Of a DNA stretch of 64,000 nt, positions 1-8,262 are shown in pieces. The stretch comes from Oceanococcus sp. HetDA_MAG_MS8 (lineage in GTDB: Bacteria > Pseudomonadota > Gammaproteobacteria > Nevskiales > Oceanococcaceae), in the NCBI GenBank assembly GCA_019192445.1, contig JAHCMK010000006.1, positions 1 through 64,000 on the forward strand, given 5' to 3'. Under the pieces are notes generated by a model. The model worked only from the letters and a program-made list of their open reading frames with translations. It was not told the DNA's origin and made no database searches. The position numbers and the translations under genes are program-made. Position 1 is the stretch's first letter, and each line of letters starts with the position of its first letter.

Positions 1-89
1 GAAATGGAACAACCATTCCTGCGCGAGCGCGCCTAGCGGCACGCCGCGTTCTGACTCGCTGATATGTAACGAACTTCGGAGACAGGACA

Positions 90-686
90 CTAGAAAGGAA
101 TCAGAGATTTCTTCCGGGTGAAATGGACATAGCCCACACTCACCCCCGCGCGCGCACCCACGCCCGTACGAATGGGCGCAATGATGACGTCCCCACTGCG
201 TAAGTAATTCACACTGGCACCGGCGACCACGTAGAGCGACCCGTCCACACCAGGGTAACGCTGGAACAAGTCATCACTGCTTTCTAGGTTGTAAACCAGG
301 GCCAGAACCTTGGAGGCATTTCCACCAGTATCGAAACCTACTGACGGCCCCTGCCAGAACACGGGCATGCTCTGGCCTTCATAGATGCTGAGTTCGCCTT
401 GCCCGTAGCGAGCGCCAATTCCAATGGCGCCACTCAACTCCTCGCCAACGATATAGGCATTAGGCCGCCCCAAGTCCGCAAAGGTTTTCTCTACCGCTTG
501 CGCCAAACCCTGCGTGGTCTCGCCAAAAAAGGTTTGCGCTCGCGCCAGCACCTCTTCCTGGGCAAAGCCCTCCTCGCTCTGGGCCGTGGTCGGCTCCGAC
601 TCAGCCGCGTTGACGCTGGTCAACGTAAGCGCCAACCCAGCGAAGATTCCCGCAGCGCTCAACCTCACAAGTTTTGCCCTTGTCAT
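90..686 (-). CDS. EipA/DUF1134 family envelope protein
   Basis: This encodes about 198 residues with an N-terminal signal peptide (MTRAKLVRLSAAGIFAGLAL..., cleavage near VNAAE), so the product is periplasmic. The middle carries the conserved DUF1134 block, visible as IGARYGQGELSIYEG followed by WQGPSVGFDTGGNASKV. DUF1134 proteins include Brucella EipA, a small periplasmic beta-barrel needed for envelope integrity; that role is known for the family and only inferred here. I chose the ATG at 686 over an upstream ATG at 758 because GAGGAC lies just before it and the signal peptide then begins directly. It is transcribed divergently from the small lipoprotein gene at 735. Confidence 0.85.
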   Translation of the reverse strand: MTRAKLVRLSAAGIFAGLALTLTSVNAAESEPTTAQSEEGFAQEEVLARAQTFFGETTQGLAQAVEKTFADLGRPNAYIVGEELSGAIGIGARYGQGELSIYEGQSMPVFWQGPSVGFDTGGNASKVLALVYNLESSDDLFQRYPGVDGSLYVVAGASVNYLRSGDVIIAPIRTGVGARAGVSVGYVHFTRKKSLIPF

Positions 687-734
687 CGTGTCCTCGTATT
701 GTTTGGGGTGTTTGTGTTCAGACCAACCATTGTG

Positions 735-956
735 ATGCCCGTTCCATTGCTGTTTCATCGACTAGCTCGCCAGCTCAAACGCGCTGTGGGCCTATTCTGT
801 CTCGGGGCACTATGTGCAGGGTGCAGCAGCCAGCAGGTCTATCAAGGCACTGCTGAATGGCGCGTACAAAGCTGTGAAAATGAAGCTGACCGCGACGCTT
901 ATGAGCGGTGTCGCGAGCGGGCTCGCCAACCTCTGCGTGCCAGCGATCCCGGTTAA
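735..956 (+). CDS. small lipoprotein, function unknown
   Basis: This is a 73-residue product with a basic start, a hydrophobic stretch and a clear lipobox (LGALCAGC, cysteine near residue 30), followed by a short polar tail with two more cysteines (SCENEADRDAYERCRERAR). It is probably a lipid-anchored envelope protein. The start at 735 gives a normal lipoprotein signal peptide; the reading frame stays open upstream but there it is antisense to the EipA gene. I recognise no family. The Cys-x(12)-Cys tail resembles those of several small proteobacterial lipoproteins of unknown role. Confidence 0.6.
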   Translation: MPVPLLFHRLARQLKRAVGLFCLGALCAGCSSQQVYQGTAEWRVQSCENEADRDAYERCRERARQPLRASDPG

Positions 957-1133
957 GCCCACAGCCCCGCTCATCCGCGGGCTGAGGCTCTACGGCACCC
1001 TCACTCATCGCACCGTCAATTTTCACTGCAGCGGCAGCGTCAAGACTTCGTCACCATCATGACGGAGGCACGGGGCCAGAACCATCGATGTGCACTCGGC
1101 TAGTCGACGTCTTCGTCATGCTCATGCCGCGGC

Positions 1134-1331
1134 TTAGCAGTCATCCTCTTGCGCGACACGCAGAACGCAATCATCGTCAGCATCCCACTCCACCTGCACC
1201 ACGATGGGTCTGCAGCAGACAAAGCAATCCTCAATATAACTCTGCGCGCCGGCCGTTCCATCCACCAGCAAGGTGATGACTTCCCCGCAGTAAGGACATT
1301 CGGCGGGGATCTCTTCTTGCAAAAATGACAT
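1134..1331 (-). CDS. CPXCG motif-containing cysteine-rich protein
   Basis: This is a 65-residue soluble protein with two cysteine pairs: CPYCGE near the start and CFVCCRP in the middle. Between them is the LLVDGTAGAQSYIEDC segment typical of the CPXCG cysteine-rich family. The spacing suggests a zinc ribbon; the biological role is unknown. The ATG at 1331 is preceded by AGGAGG at good spacing, so I prefer it to the in-frame ATG 14 codons upstream. The acidic C-terminus (WDADDDC...EDDC) adds another cysteine. Confidence 0.85.
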   Translation of the reverse strand: MSFLQEEIPAECPYCGEVITLLVDGTAGAQSYIEDCFVCCRPIVVQVEWDADDDCVLRVAQEDDC

Positions 1332-1494
1332 ATGGCGGCCTCCTGAAGGAATCGATGGTAGGAGATGGATCAAAGGCCTGTTAACGTAAGGCCACGGTTT
1401 TTTGACGCTTCACCTTTTCTTGATCGGCACGGAACGCATAATGCAGGAGTCCGGGCCGTTACGCGTCGTCCCTTCGCCGTTCGAGGAAGCAGAC

Positions 1495-2691
1495 ATGAAG
1501 GTGTTAATTATTGAAGACCGCCCAGAAGATGCGGTCATCATTCGCAAGCAATTAGAGAGTGAGGCGCCGGCCGGCGAGCCCATTCAAATTACCCATGCCC
1601 TGGATTTGTCTAGCGGCATTGAACACCTGCAGGACGACGAGTTTGATTGTGCGCTGTTGGATTTGAATCTGCCAGATGGTCGGGGACTCAATAATCTGCG
1701 CCGCCTGCACCACGTGGCTCCCAAGCTGCCGGTTGTGGTCCTCTCCGGCATCGAAGATGAGCGCACGGCTGCCAACGCGGTGAAAACCGGCGCCTTTGCT
1801 TACATTGTGAAGCGCCCCTTAGGCCAAGGCGAAGAGCTGTACCCCGTTCTACAAGACGCGACAAGCTCGGCCAGCGACAGCGACCATCCCAACTTGGAAA
1901 CCATCAATCCGCGTGGACGCTTCAAGCTAGATCCAGAGTTCAAGCTGGTTGACTGGGACGAGCATTGTGTGGCCCTACTGCATTGGACCAGCGAGCAAAT
2001 GCAGGGGCGAAGTCTCTTGGACCTAGCGCCCGACAACCGTCGCGACGAACTGGTGCAATCTCTTCGCCACGCCCGGGACGACATTTCCCCCATTAAGATT
2101 CCTCTGCTCCTCCCCGACGGCAAATACCGCCGCGTGGAAATTCATCCGCGCAGCTTGCGCGACTCGGGCTCTGAGTGGGGCCTGACAGACGCTGAAGAAT
2201 CGCGCCGGGCTCATCAAGCCATGCAGGTGCTGGACTTGATTCTTGGAGCCACACGCGACGCCGTGTTCAGCCAAGACCTTGACGGCCAAATTCACAACTG
2301 CAGCTATGCCATTGCTGATTTCATTGGCATTCCCGCGACCGACATCATTGGCAAAAACTTTACCGAACTGTTCCCCAGCTCTGAGCGCGCCTCGGCGCAG
2401 TTCATCCTGTCGGCCATTCGCCGGGGCCGGATTGTGCGTGACCTGAACACGGAGTTTGAACATGCCAACACGGCCAAAGTCCCGGTCATCATCACTATTG
2501 CTCCCTTACGTGATGAGCTGGGCGGCCTGATTGGCGCCTGCATCCTGGCCAAGCCGAGGACCGAAGGCGGGGAAGACCAGAACTGGCGGCGCGAACGTTT
2601 GATGCTGGAAGAACGCTATCTCAACCTCCAAGAGGAGCTCGCAGATCTGCGTCAAGAACTGCGCACCATGCGACCGACTGGAAACGACTGA
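1495..2691 (+). CDS. response regulator with tandem PAS-like domains
   Basis: About 398 residues. Residues 1-125 form a receiver domain: acidic pair E7/D8, phospho-acceptor D56 in CALLDLNLPDG, and a conserved lysine in YIVKRP. Two PAS-like domains follow (about 140-235 and 250-360; the second has the SQDLDGQIHNCSYAIADFIG segment), then a C-terminal coiled coil rich in Glu, Leu and Arg. There is no DNA-binding, GGDEF or kinase output, so the protein probably passes a signal by protein contact. I chose the ATG at 1495, preceded by GAGGAAG, because it starts directly at the receiver fold; the frame stays open upstream to 1402. It is first in a tightly packed operon with two histidine kinases. 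Confidence 0.85.
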   Translation: MKVLIIEDRPEDAVIIRKQLESEAPAGEPIQITHALDLSSGIEHLQDDEFDCALLDLNLPDGRGLNNLRRLHHVAPKLPVVVLSGIEDERTAANAVKTGAFAYIVKRPLGQGEELYPVLQDATSSASDSDHPNLETINPRGRFKLDPEFKLVDWDEHCVALLHWTSEQMQGRSLLDLAPDNRRDELVQSLRHARDDISPIKIPLLLPDGKYRRVEIHPRSLRDSGSEWGLTDAEESRRAHQAMQVLDLILGATRDAVFSQDLDGQIHNCSYAIADFIGIPATDIIGKNFTELFPSSERASAQFILSAIRRGRIVRDLNTEFEHANTAKVPVIITIAPLRDELGGLIGACILAKPRTEGGEDQNWRRERLMLEERYLNLQEELADLRQELRTMRPTGND

Positions 2692-2699
2692 GCACTACC

Positions 2700-3785
2700 A
2701 TGACCAACTCTCCCCTACCGCCTATTCCCGAGCTTAGCGAGGGGCTACTTATCGTTGATGACCGGGGGCATATACGCTACGCCAGCCCTGGGGCTGCCGT
2801 GATTTGCGAACGGGAGCGGGAGACCCTGACCGAACTCAGTCTGAACGACCTCGACCCTCAACTACAGACCCAACTCAGCGCCGTCGTTGCCGGCCAAAGT
2901 GTGGCGGAGGGCGCGGTACTCGCCCATTCGTTAGCCACCGAGCAAGACCGTCCAGTGTCCGCCAGGATCGAAGCTTTGGAGCCCTGCGGGAGCACCCGAT
3001 ACGCCGTGTTGCTCACCGACCAACGCACCGAGGAACAACGCCAGCGTGGCCTGGATGAATTTAACCAGCGCCTGCAAGCCAGTAATCGCGACCTAGAGCA
3101 GTTTGCCTACACGGTGTCTCATGACCTGCAAGCTCCGCTACGCACCCTCACCAGCTTCGTCCGGCTACTGCAGGCCGAGTGCGGCGACGAAGTGAGTGAT
3201 GATGCCCGTCAATACCTGGGCTTCATTGATACTGGAGCCACCCAAATGCAGGAGCTTATTAGTGGCCTGCTGCAGTTTTCGCGTGCGTCTAGAGTAGAGC
3301 TGGAGGACGACCCGGTGGACTTGAGTGAGGTACTCAAGAACGCCTTGGCGCAACTGCATGCCGCCATTGAAGAATCTTCTGCCCAGATCGACACCCCAGC
3401 TTCGCTGCCTTGGGTGAAGGGCAATCAAAGTGCTTTGATCCAGCTATTCCAAAACTTGCTGGGCAATGCCATCAAGTTTCGCCGTGAGGATCAGCCCTGT
3501 GAGATCGCTCTTAGCATCGACGACGGCAGTGACGACGGCAGTGACGACAGAATCGTCATTGGGGTCCACGACAATGGCGTAGGCATTCCAGATGATATGG
3601 CCGAGGACGTCTTTGAGCTATTCCGGCGCCTGCACTCCGACAATAAGCGCTTCCCAGGCTCCGGTATGGGCCTCTCGATTTGTCGCAAGATCGTCGAACG
3701 CCATGGCGGCACCATTTGGGTCGAGAAGAATAGCCAGGGCGGCACCACGATCTGGTTGGAACTGTATAAAGCCGAGGCGCCTTGA
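2700..3785 (+). CDS. PAS-type soluble histidine kinase
   Basis: This is a 361-residue kinase with no membrane segment. A short PAS-like domain (about 10-110) is followed by a HisKA domain with phospho-acceptor H141 in YTVSHDLQAPLRTL and by a HATPase domain with N256 (N box), DNGVGIP (G1) and GSGMGLSIC (G2). All catalytic boxes look intact. The QAPLR form of the H box is the one found in phytochrome-like and CHASE kinases. The sequence just before the G1 box holds a short perfect tandem repeat coding DDGSDDGSDD. It starts 8 bp after the preceding regulator and its stop overlaps the next start (TGATG), so the genes are probably translationally coupled. Confidence 0.9.
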   Translation: MTNSPLPPIPELSEGLLIVDDRGHIRYASPGAAVICERERETLTELSLNDLDPQLQTQLSAVVAGQSVAEGAVLAHSLATEQDRPVSARIEALEPCGSTRYAVLLTDQRTEEQRQRGLDEFNQRLQASNRDLEQFAYTVSHDLQAPLRTLTSFVRLLQAECGDEVSDDARQYLGFIDTGATQMQELISGLLQFSRASRVELEDDPVDLSEVLKNALAQLHAAIEESSAQIDTPASLPWVKGNQSALIQLFQNLLGNAIKFRREDQPCEIALSIDDGSDDGSDDRIVIGVHDNGVGIPDDMAEDVFELFRRLHSDNKRFPGSGMGLSICRKIVERHGGTIWVEKNSQGGTTIWLELYKAEAP

Positions 3786-5557
3786 TGCAGGACCTCGCGG
3801 GCGAAGTGACCCACACTCGGCTGCACTTCGTGCATTGGCTGGTGCTCGGCGCCTCTTTGTTACTCACCATTTTGGCCTGGTACATCTCCAGTAACCAGCA
3901 GCAACAAAAGCACGCCAAAATGTTTGAGGTGGAGGCTGAACGCCTGAGCACCCAGCTGCGCGAGCGTATGGAAAAGTACGAGAACGCCTTGTGGTCTGGT
4001 GTGGGCGCATTGGAAATCATCAAGCGCAGCCGCGGCCTCACCCGGCCGGACTGGCGGCGTTTTGCCCAAACCATGAACTTGCTTGAGCGCTACCCCGGGA
4101 TTAATGGCATCGGCGTCATCTATTCCGCCCAGCCAGAGGAGCTGCCGCGTTTGGAGGAACGCTTCGCTGAGCAGTTTCCCGAACTTGAGCGGGTCGAGAT
4201 CTACCCCAAGCACCAACATGGGGTGCACTTTCCCATTTTGTTACTAGAGCCCTTAGACGGAAACCGGGAAGCGATTGGCCTCGATATCGCCTTTGAGAAG
4301 AACCGTCGAACGGCTGCTCTGGCCGCGCTGGAGACTGGCACTCCGCAGATGACCGGCCCCATCGTCTTGGTCCAAGACGCCGAGGAAACACCGGGGTTTT
4401 TGCTCTTTGTCCCCTTCAATATTCCCGTTGACGATACTCCTGAAGAGCCCCGCCAAGACCGAGGGTTTGTTTATGCCCCCTTTGTTGTCAAGGACTTGAT
4501 TGCCGGCACGCTGGCCAGCACCAAACGCTTGGTCACCTTTAGCCTGCGGGATTCGGGCACCAACTTGTACGCAGAAACTGCGGATAACACCGCAACCTTT
4601 GACCCCGCCCCAATGTTTGAGACCCAAACCAGCGTGCAGTTGTACGGGCGGGAGTGGGTATTTGATATTCGCTCCAACCTCGAGTTTCGCAGCCGTGCTC
4701 AGTCCAGCCTGCCGACGACGATTTTGATTGGCGGCATCACGGTCGACCTGCTGCTATTGGGGGTGTTTCTCATATTGGTGAACTCCAATGCTCGCGCAGT
4801 GAATCTGGCTCAAAAGATGACGGCAGACCTGCGCGAGTCCAAGTCACAGCTGAAAAAGCGCAACGAAGAATTAATTCAGTTCAACTACCGCGTCTCGCAT
4901 GATCTGGTAGCCCCGCTGAAGACCATTCAGGGCTTAGTGTTGATGGCCCGCGATGACCTCAGCGACAACAACGCCGATGCGGTAGACCCCAGCCTCGAGC
5001 GCGTTGATGCGATGGTCAATCAGCAAATTCAGGTCATCTCATCCATATTTGAGCTGTGTGAGTCGGACCTGAGCAACGAGGCTTATCAACGCATCGACAT
5101 TCGCAAGCTCGCCAAGAGCCTATTTGCGCGTGTTCTGCGCGTGCAAACAGAGGCCCGAGTGGAGCTGCGCCTGCCCATCCCCGAGGGCACAACGGTATTA
5201 GCCAAACCCACACGCCTAGAACAAATTCTTTTCAACCTCATTTCCAATGCGGTCAAATTCCGCAACCCCAATGCCGACAACCCCATGGTGGAAATTACGG
5301 TAGAGCGCGTGGATTCCTGGGTCACGCTGCGCGTGCGTGACAACGGCATTGGCATCCCCGCAAACGCGCGTGGCCGAGTCTTCGATTTGTTCTTCCGCGC
5401 CCACAGTACCCATGCCGGCGGCGCTGGCCTTGGCACCTATATCGTGCGCAAGAACGTGGAAAACATGGGTGGAACCGCGCGTGTGCATTCCGACCCCGAT
5501 GGCACCTTGTTTGAAATTGAATGGCCGGAATACCCGGTCGAGGTAGATGCGGCATGA
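3785..5557 (+). CDS. CHASE-domain membrane histidine kinase
   Basis: 590 residues. TM1 (about 15-34) and TM2 (about 311-333) bracket an extracytoplasmic CHASE-type sensor (about 45-300; motifs LLERYPGINGIGVIYSA and FPILLLEPLDGNREAIGLD). A coiled-coil linker, a HisKA domain with H372 in YRVSHDLVAPLKTI and a HATPase domain (SNAVKFRN, DNGIGIP, GAGLGTYI) follow. CHASE domains bind small extracellular ligands such as cytokinins in plants; the ligand here is unknown. The ATG at 3785 overlaps the previous stop by one base. A TTG one codon upstream is also in frame but less likely. Its stop overlaps the next response regulator gene by ATGA. Confidence 0.9.
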   Translation: MQDLAGEVTHTRLHFVHWLVLGASLLLTILAWYISSNQQQQKHAKMFEVEAERLSTQLRERMEKYENALWSGVGALEIIKRSRGLTRPDWRRFAQTMNLLERYPGINGIGVIYSAQPEELPRLEERFAEQFPELERVEIYPKHQHGVHFPILLLEPLDGNREAIGLDIAFEKNRRTAALAALETGTPQMTGPIVLVQDAEETPGFLLFVPFNIPVDDTPEEPRQDRGFVYAPFVVKDLIAGTLASTKRLVTFSLRDSGTNLYAETADNTATFDPAPMFETQTSVQLYGREWVFDIRSNLEFRSRAQSSLPTTILIGGITVDLLLLGVFLILVNSNARAVNLAQKMTADLRESKSQLKKRNEELIQFNYRVSHDLVAPLKTIQGLVLMARDDLSDNNADAVDPSLERVDAMVNQQIQVISSIFELCESDLSNEAYQRIDIRKLAKSLFARVLRVQTEARVELRLPIPEGTTVLAKPTRLEQILFNLISNAVKFRNPNADNPMVEITVERVDSWVTLRVRDNGIGIPANARGRVFDLFFRAHSTHAGGAGLGTYIVRKNVENMGGTARVHSDPDGTLFEIEWPEYPVEVDAA

Positions 5558-5958
5558 GTACCGATGTGTGCTTCTTGGTAGTTGATGACAATGAAGCAGA
5601 CCGCTTTTTGAATACGCACCTGCTCAAAAAGATTGGCTATGCCAGCGAGTCCATCGCTGAAGCCGCAGATGGAGCCCAAGCCCTGGAGATCCTCCAGCAT
5701 CGTTGGAGCGGTAAACGCTGTGTGGTGCTGCTGGACATCAACATGCCGGTCATGGATGGCTTTGAATTCCTCCAGCAATGGGAAAACAGCGAACACCCCA
5801 ACATCGTACGGGTGGTCATGGTGACCTCATCACAGGATGCCCGCGACCGCAGTCGCGCTGCTGAACATGGCTGCGTCATGGGCTTTTTAACCAAACCGCT
5901 GGAGCGAGCCAGCTTTTCCAGCTTTTTGGAAGACTCACTGAGTTGGGACAAGGATTGA
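5554..5958 (+). CDS. single-domain response regulator (Rcp1-like)
   Basis: This is a 134-residue stand-alone receiver. It has the acidic pair D11/D12, phospho-acceptor D61 in VVLLDINMPVMDGFEFL, the threonine switch in VMVTSS and K114 in FLTKP. It has no output domain and resembles the Rcp1-type regulators paired with phytochrome-like kinases. The ATG at 5554 overlaps the stop of the CHASE kinase (ATGA), which makes that kinase its likely phosphate donor. The frame is open 11 codons further upstream, but those codons lie inside the kinase gene. Confidence 0.92.
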   Translation: MSTDVCFLVVDDNEADRFLNTHLLKKIGYASESIAEAADGAQALEILQHRWSGKRCVVLLDINMPVMDGFEFLQQWENSEHPNIVRVVMVTSSQDARDRSRAAEHGCVMGFLTKPLERASFSSFLEDSLSWDKD

Positions 5959-5979
5959 GTCCTAACTGGAGATACGCCC

Positions 5980-7194
5980 GTGGATCTGTTTTCAAACCTA
6001 CTTAATTTTCAGTCGATGCCGCACGGGTATTGCCTGCGCTGGCTGCCCAGCCTGCTATGGACCCACGTCATTGCCGACGTGATGATTGCCGTGGCGTATT
6101 TCTCGATCCCGACTTCCATTTTGTACTTCGTGTCCAAGCGCCAGGAAAGCGGCGAAACCATGCGCAAGTACTGGTGGTTAGGCTTGATGTTCGCAGCCTT
6201 TATTTTGAGCTGTGGAATCACACATATTTTTGGAATCATCACAATCTGGCAGCCGGTGTATGGCATTGAGGGCTTACTCAAGGTCATCACTGGGGTGATT
6301 TCACTGGCGACCGCCGCGGCCTTATTGAAAATCACCCCACGCTTATTGTCCTTGCGTAGTGCAGAGGAGCTTGAGCAGGAGATTGCCCAACGCCGCGAAC
6401 AAGAGCGGGAGCTCAAACGCATCAACCAGCGCCTACAAAATGAAGTGTTATCCCGGCAACGCGCTCAAGAAGCCGAGCGCGAGGCCTTAAAGGCATTTCA
6501 GGGCTTAACCTTGTTCAGCGATGTCAGTGTCGAGGCCGACAGCGCCTCCAGCCCTGTGGGCATCACTTTGGGCAACCAGCTCTTACGCCGGCTACCGAAC
6601 CTGATCCGTCGCCCGAGTACGCGTATTCAAGATGGGCTCGATCATGCACTAGAAGATGCTGCAAACCCGGGAGTGGCCTCCTTAGAAGAGCGCCTCCACT
6701 TGGTTGCGGAAGACATGCGCAACTTCACCTCGGCCCTGGACCGGTTCGCCAGCATGTGCGACGACTATGCCAACGACCCCATGCGGCACATTCGTCTGCG
6801 GCCCTTTTTACAAGCCCTAGTACTCAATCTCGCTGACCTCTGGGATTTACGTTGGGAGAACACCCAACTCGATTGCGCAGATAGTATCGATCTGGTTACC
6901 CACGCCGGCAGCCTCAGCGCCATTTTGGTGAGCATGCTCAAGACTTTTGAAACCCAAAGCCGGCGCTGCTTTTCCGAGGGCACCTTACATATTTCCGTCG
7001 AAGCCCATGATGAGCAGTTGCGTATCCATATTTGTGCACCGCATGCCGATGATAGCTCTGAGGAACCCCGCGATCGCGACGCCGCAGGTTTGTCAGTGGT
7101 CGCGGAATATGCCCAAAAGCGCTTAGATGCCAGCTTGACGAGTCGTCAAAACGAAGGCCGGCTGTGCGCAGAGTTGGTCTTACCCCGCAATTAA
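5980..7194 (+). CDS. ethylene-receptor (ETR1)-like sensor with degenerate kinase domain
   Basis: 404 residues from a GTG start preceded by GGAGA. Residues 25-120 form three membrane helices closely matching the ethylene-binding domain of plant ETR1 and cyanobacterial SynEtr1. ADVMIAVAYFSIP carries D33, Y40, I43 and P44; ILSCGITHIFGI carries I75, C78 and H82. These correspond to ETR1 D25, Y32, I35, P36, I62, C65 and H69, where the Cys and His bind Cu(I). A coiled coil (about 125-170) follows. The remaining 230 residues resemble a dimerisation and ATPase fold, but I find no SHDL phospho-acceptor, no N box and no DNGxG or GxGxG loops. It probably senses a ligand and works through the kinases encoded upstream. 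Calling it an ethylene receptor is inference from conserved residues. Confidence 0.85.
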   Translation: MDLFSNLLNFQSMPHGYCLRWLPSLLWTHVIADVMIAVAYFSIPTSILYFVSKRQESGETMRKYWWLGLMFAAFILSCGITHIFGIITIWQPVYGIEGLLKVITGVISLATAAALLKITPRLLSLRSAEELEQEIAQRREQERELKRINQRLQNEVLSRQRAQEAEREALKAFQGLTLFSDVSVEADSASSPVGITLGNQLLRRLPNLIRRPSTRIQDGLDHALEDAANPGVASLEERLHLVAEDMRNFTSALDRFASMCDDYANDPMRHIRLRPFLQALVLNLADLWDLRWENTQLDCADSIDLVTHAGSLSAILVSMLKTFETQSRRCFSEGTLHISVEAHDEQLRIHICAPHADDSSEEPRDRDAAGLSVVAEYAQKRLDASLTSRQNEGRLCAELVLPRN

Positions 7195-7254
7195 CAGCAC
7201 CCCACCAGTCTGGCGGATGATGAATGCCGGCCTTGAGGCGGGGCTTTCCGAGCT

Positions 7255-8262
7255 TTAAGCGACGACTAAGGCTTTGGTGCAGGCATGCGCCACCGCACAT
7301 CCACTCAGCCAAGCCCCTTCGACGCGGCCGCCGCAAAGCCAATCCCCTGCCAAGAAGATTCCACTGTTGGCAGGATCTTGCCAAAACCCTTGCGCATAGA
7401 CCTCGCGTGGCGCAGTGGCATAACGCCAAAGATGCACATGTTGGGTGCTGATCGGTCCCTGCATCACATCAGCAACGATGGCTTCTAATTCCGCAACCGC
7501 AGCCTCCTGATCAGTGCAGGCCCGGGTACTCAGCTCAGGCCCAGCATGCACTGTCCACACGGGGTCGCTGGTATCAATCGCTCCAGGCTTGGTGCTGTTA
7601 CTCGCCATCCAAGCTATGTCTGGATGCGGGGAAAACAAGCCATCCCACGCCCAAGGAGGGCGAGCCAGTACGGTGATCGCAAGGCATGGCCCCAGGCTGG
7701 GCCATGGCGCTAATTCTGGGCTGGGTCTGAGCAAGGCACGGCTTTGCTGGGCCGGCGCGGTCACTACCACCTGTGGGGCAGTCCAGGTTCTTCCATCTTC
7801 ACAGTGGACCGTTACCGACTCGGCAAGACGCTCTATACGCGTCACCTTGGTTTGACAGAACAGCTCCAAGCCCTTCGCCTGAAGCTGCTGTGTCCAAGCA
7901 GTCAGCCAAGCATTCATTCCCCCGACGCCAGCGTAGCGTTGCTGGCCATCCTCAACAGCAACAGCAATACCGGGAGCACCACGGCCTAGCTGGGCATGCC
8001 ATTGATCCACTCGGCGCTGCTTGATCCAGGACCTTAGCCAAGCCTGGAAGCTGGGGTCCCGCGCCGTGAAGTACTGAGCCCCCGTGTCGAACCAAGCCGA
8101 GTCAGCGGCCGGCTGCAGACGCCGGGTTGCACAGCGTCCACCCGCCTTGCGCGCTTTATCGACCATCCTCACCCGCCAGCCCTGATCCAAGAAGACCTCG
8201 GCGGCGGCCAGACCAGATACGCCAGCTCCAACGATGAGAACATCAGCCATGTGGGCACTCAT
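7255..8262 (-). CDS. FAD-dependent oxidoreductase (renalase/amine-oxidase-like)
   Basis: 335 residues with an N-terminal Rossmann FAD motif (VLIVGAGVSGLAAAEVF) and the GGRCATRR segment typical of bacterial renalase-like NAD(P)/FAD oxidoreductases. The C-terminal FAD motif GIFLAGDWLCGGRVEGAW is also present. The substrate is unknown. The start ATG overlaps the CRY-DASH stop (ATGA), so the two are coupled. Such flavoproteins often sit beside cryptochromes and photolyases in light-inducible clusters. An in-frame ATG four codons later (8250) is an alternative start. Confidence 0.85.
   Translation of the reverse strand: MSAHMADVLIVGAGVSGLAAAEVFLDQGWRVRMVDKARKAGGRCATRRLQPAADSAWFDTGAQYFTARDPSFQAWLRSWIKQRRVDQWHAQLGRGAPGIAVAVEDGQQRYAGVGGMNAWLTAWTQQLQAKGLELFCQTKVTRIERLAESVTVHCEDGRTWTAPQVVVTAPAQQSRALLRPSPELAPWPSLGPCLAITVLARPPWAWDGLFSPHPDIAWMASNSTKPGAIDTSDPVWTVHAGPELSTRACTDQEAAVAELEAIVADVMQGPISTQHVHLWRYATAPREVYAQGFWQDPANSGIFLAGDWLCGGRVEGAWLSGCAVAHACTKALVVA

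Noticed and set aside
399-956. 185-codon open frame starting inside the EipA gene
   Set aside because: Only the last 73 codons (from 735) look like a gene; the upstream part is antisense to EipA and gives a meaningless sequence.
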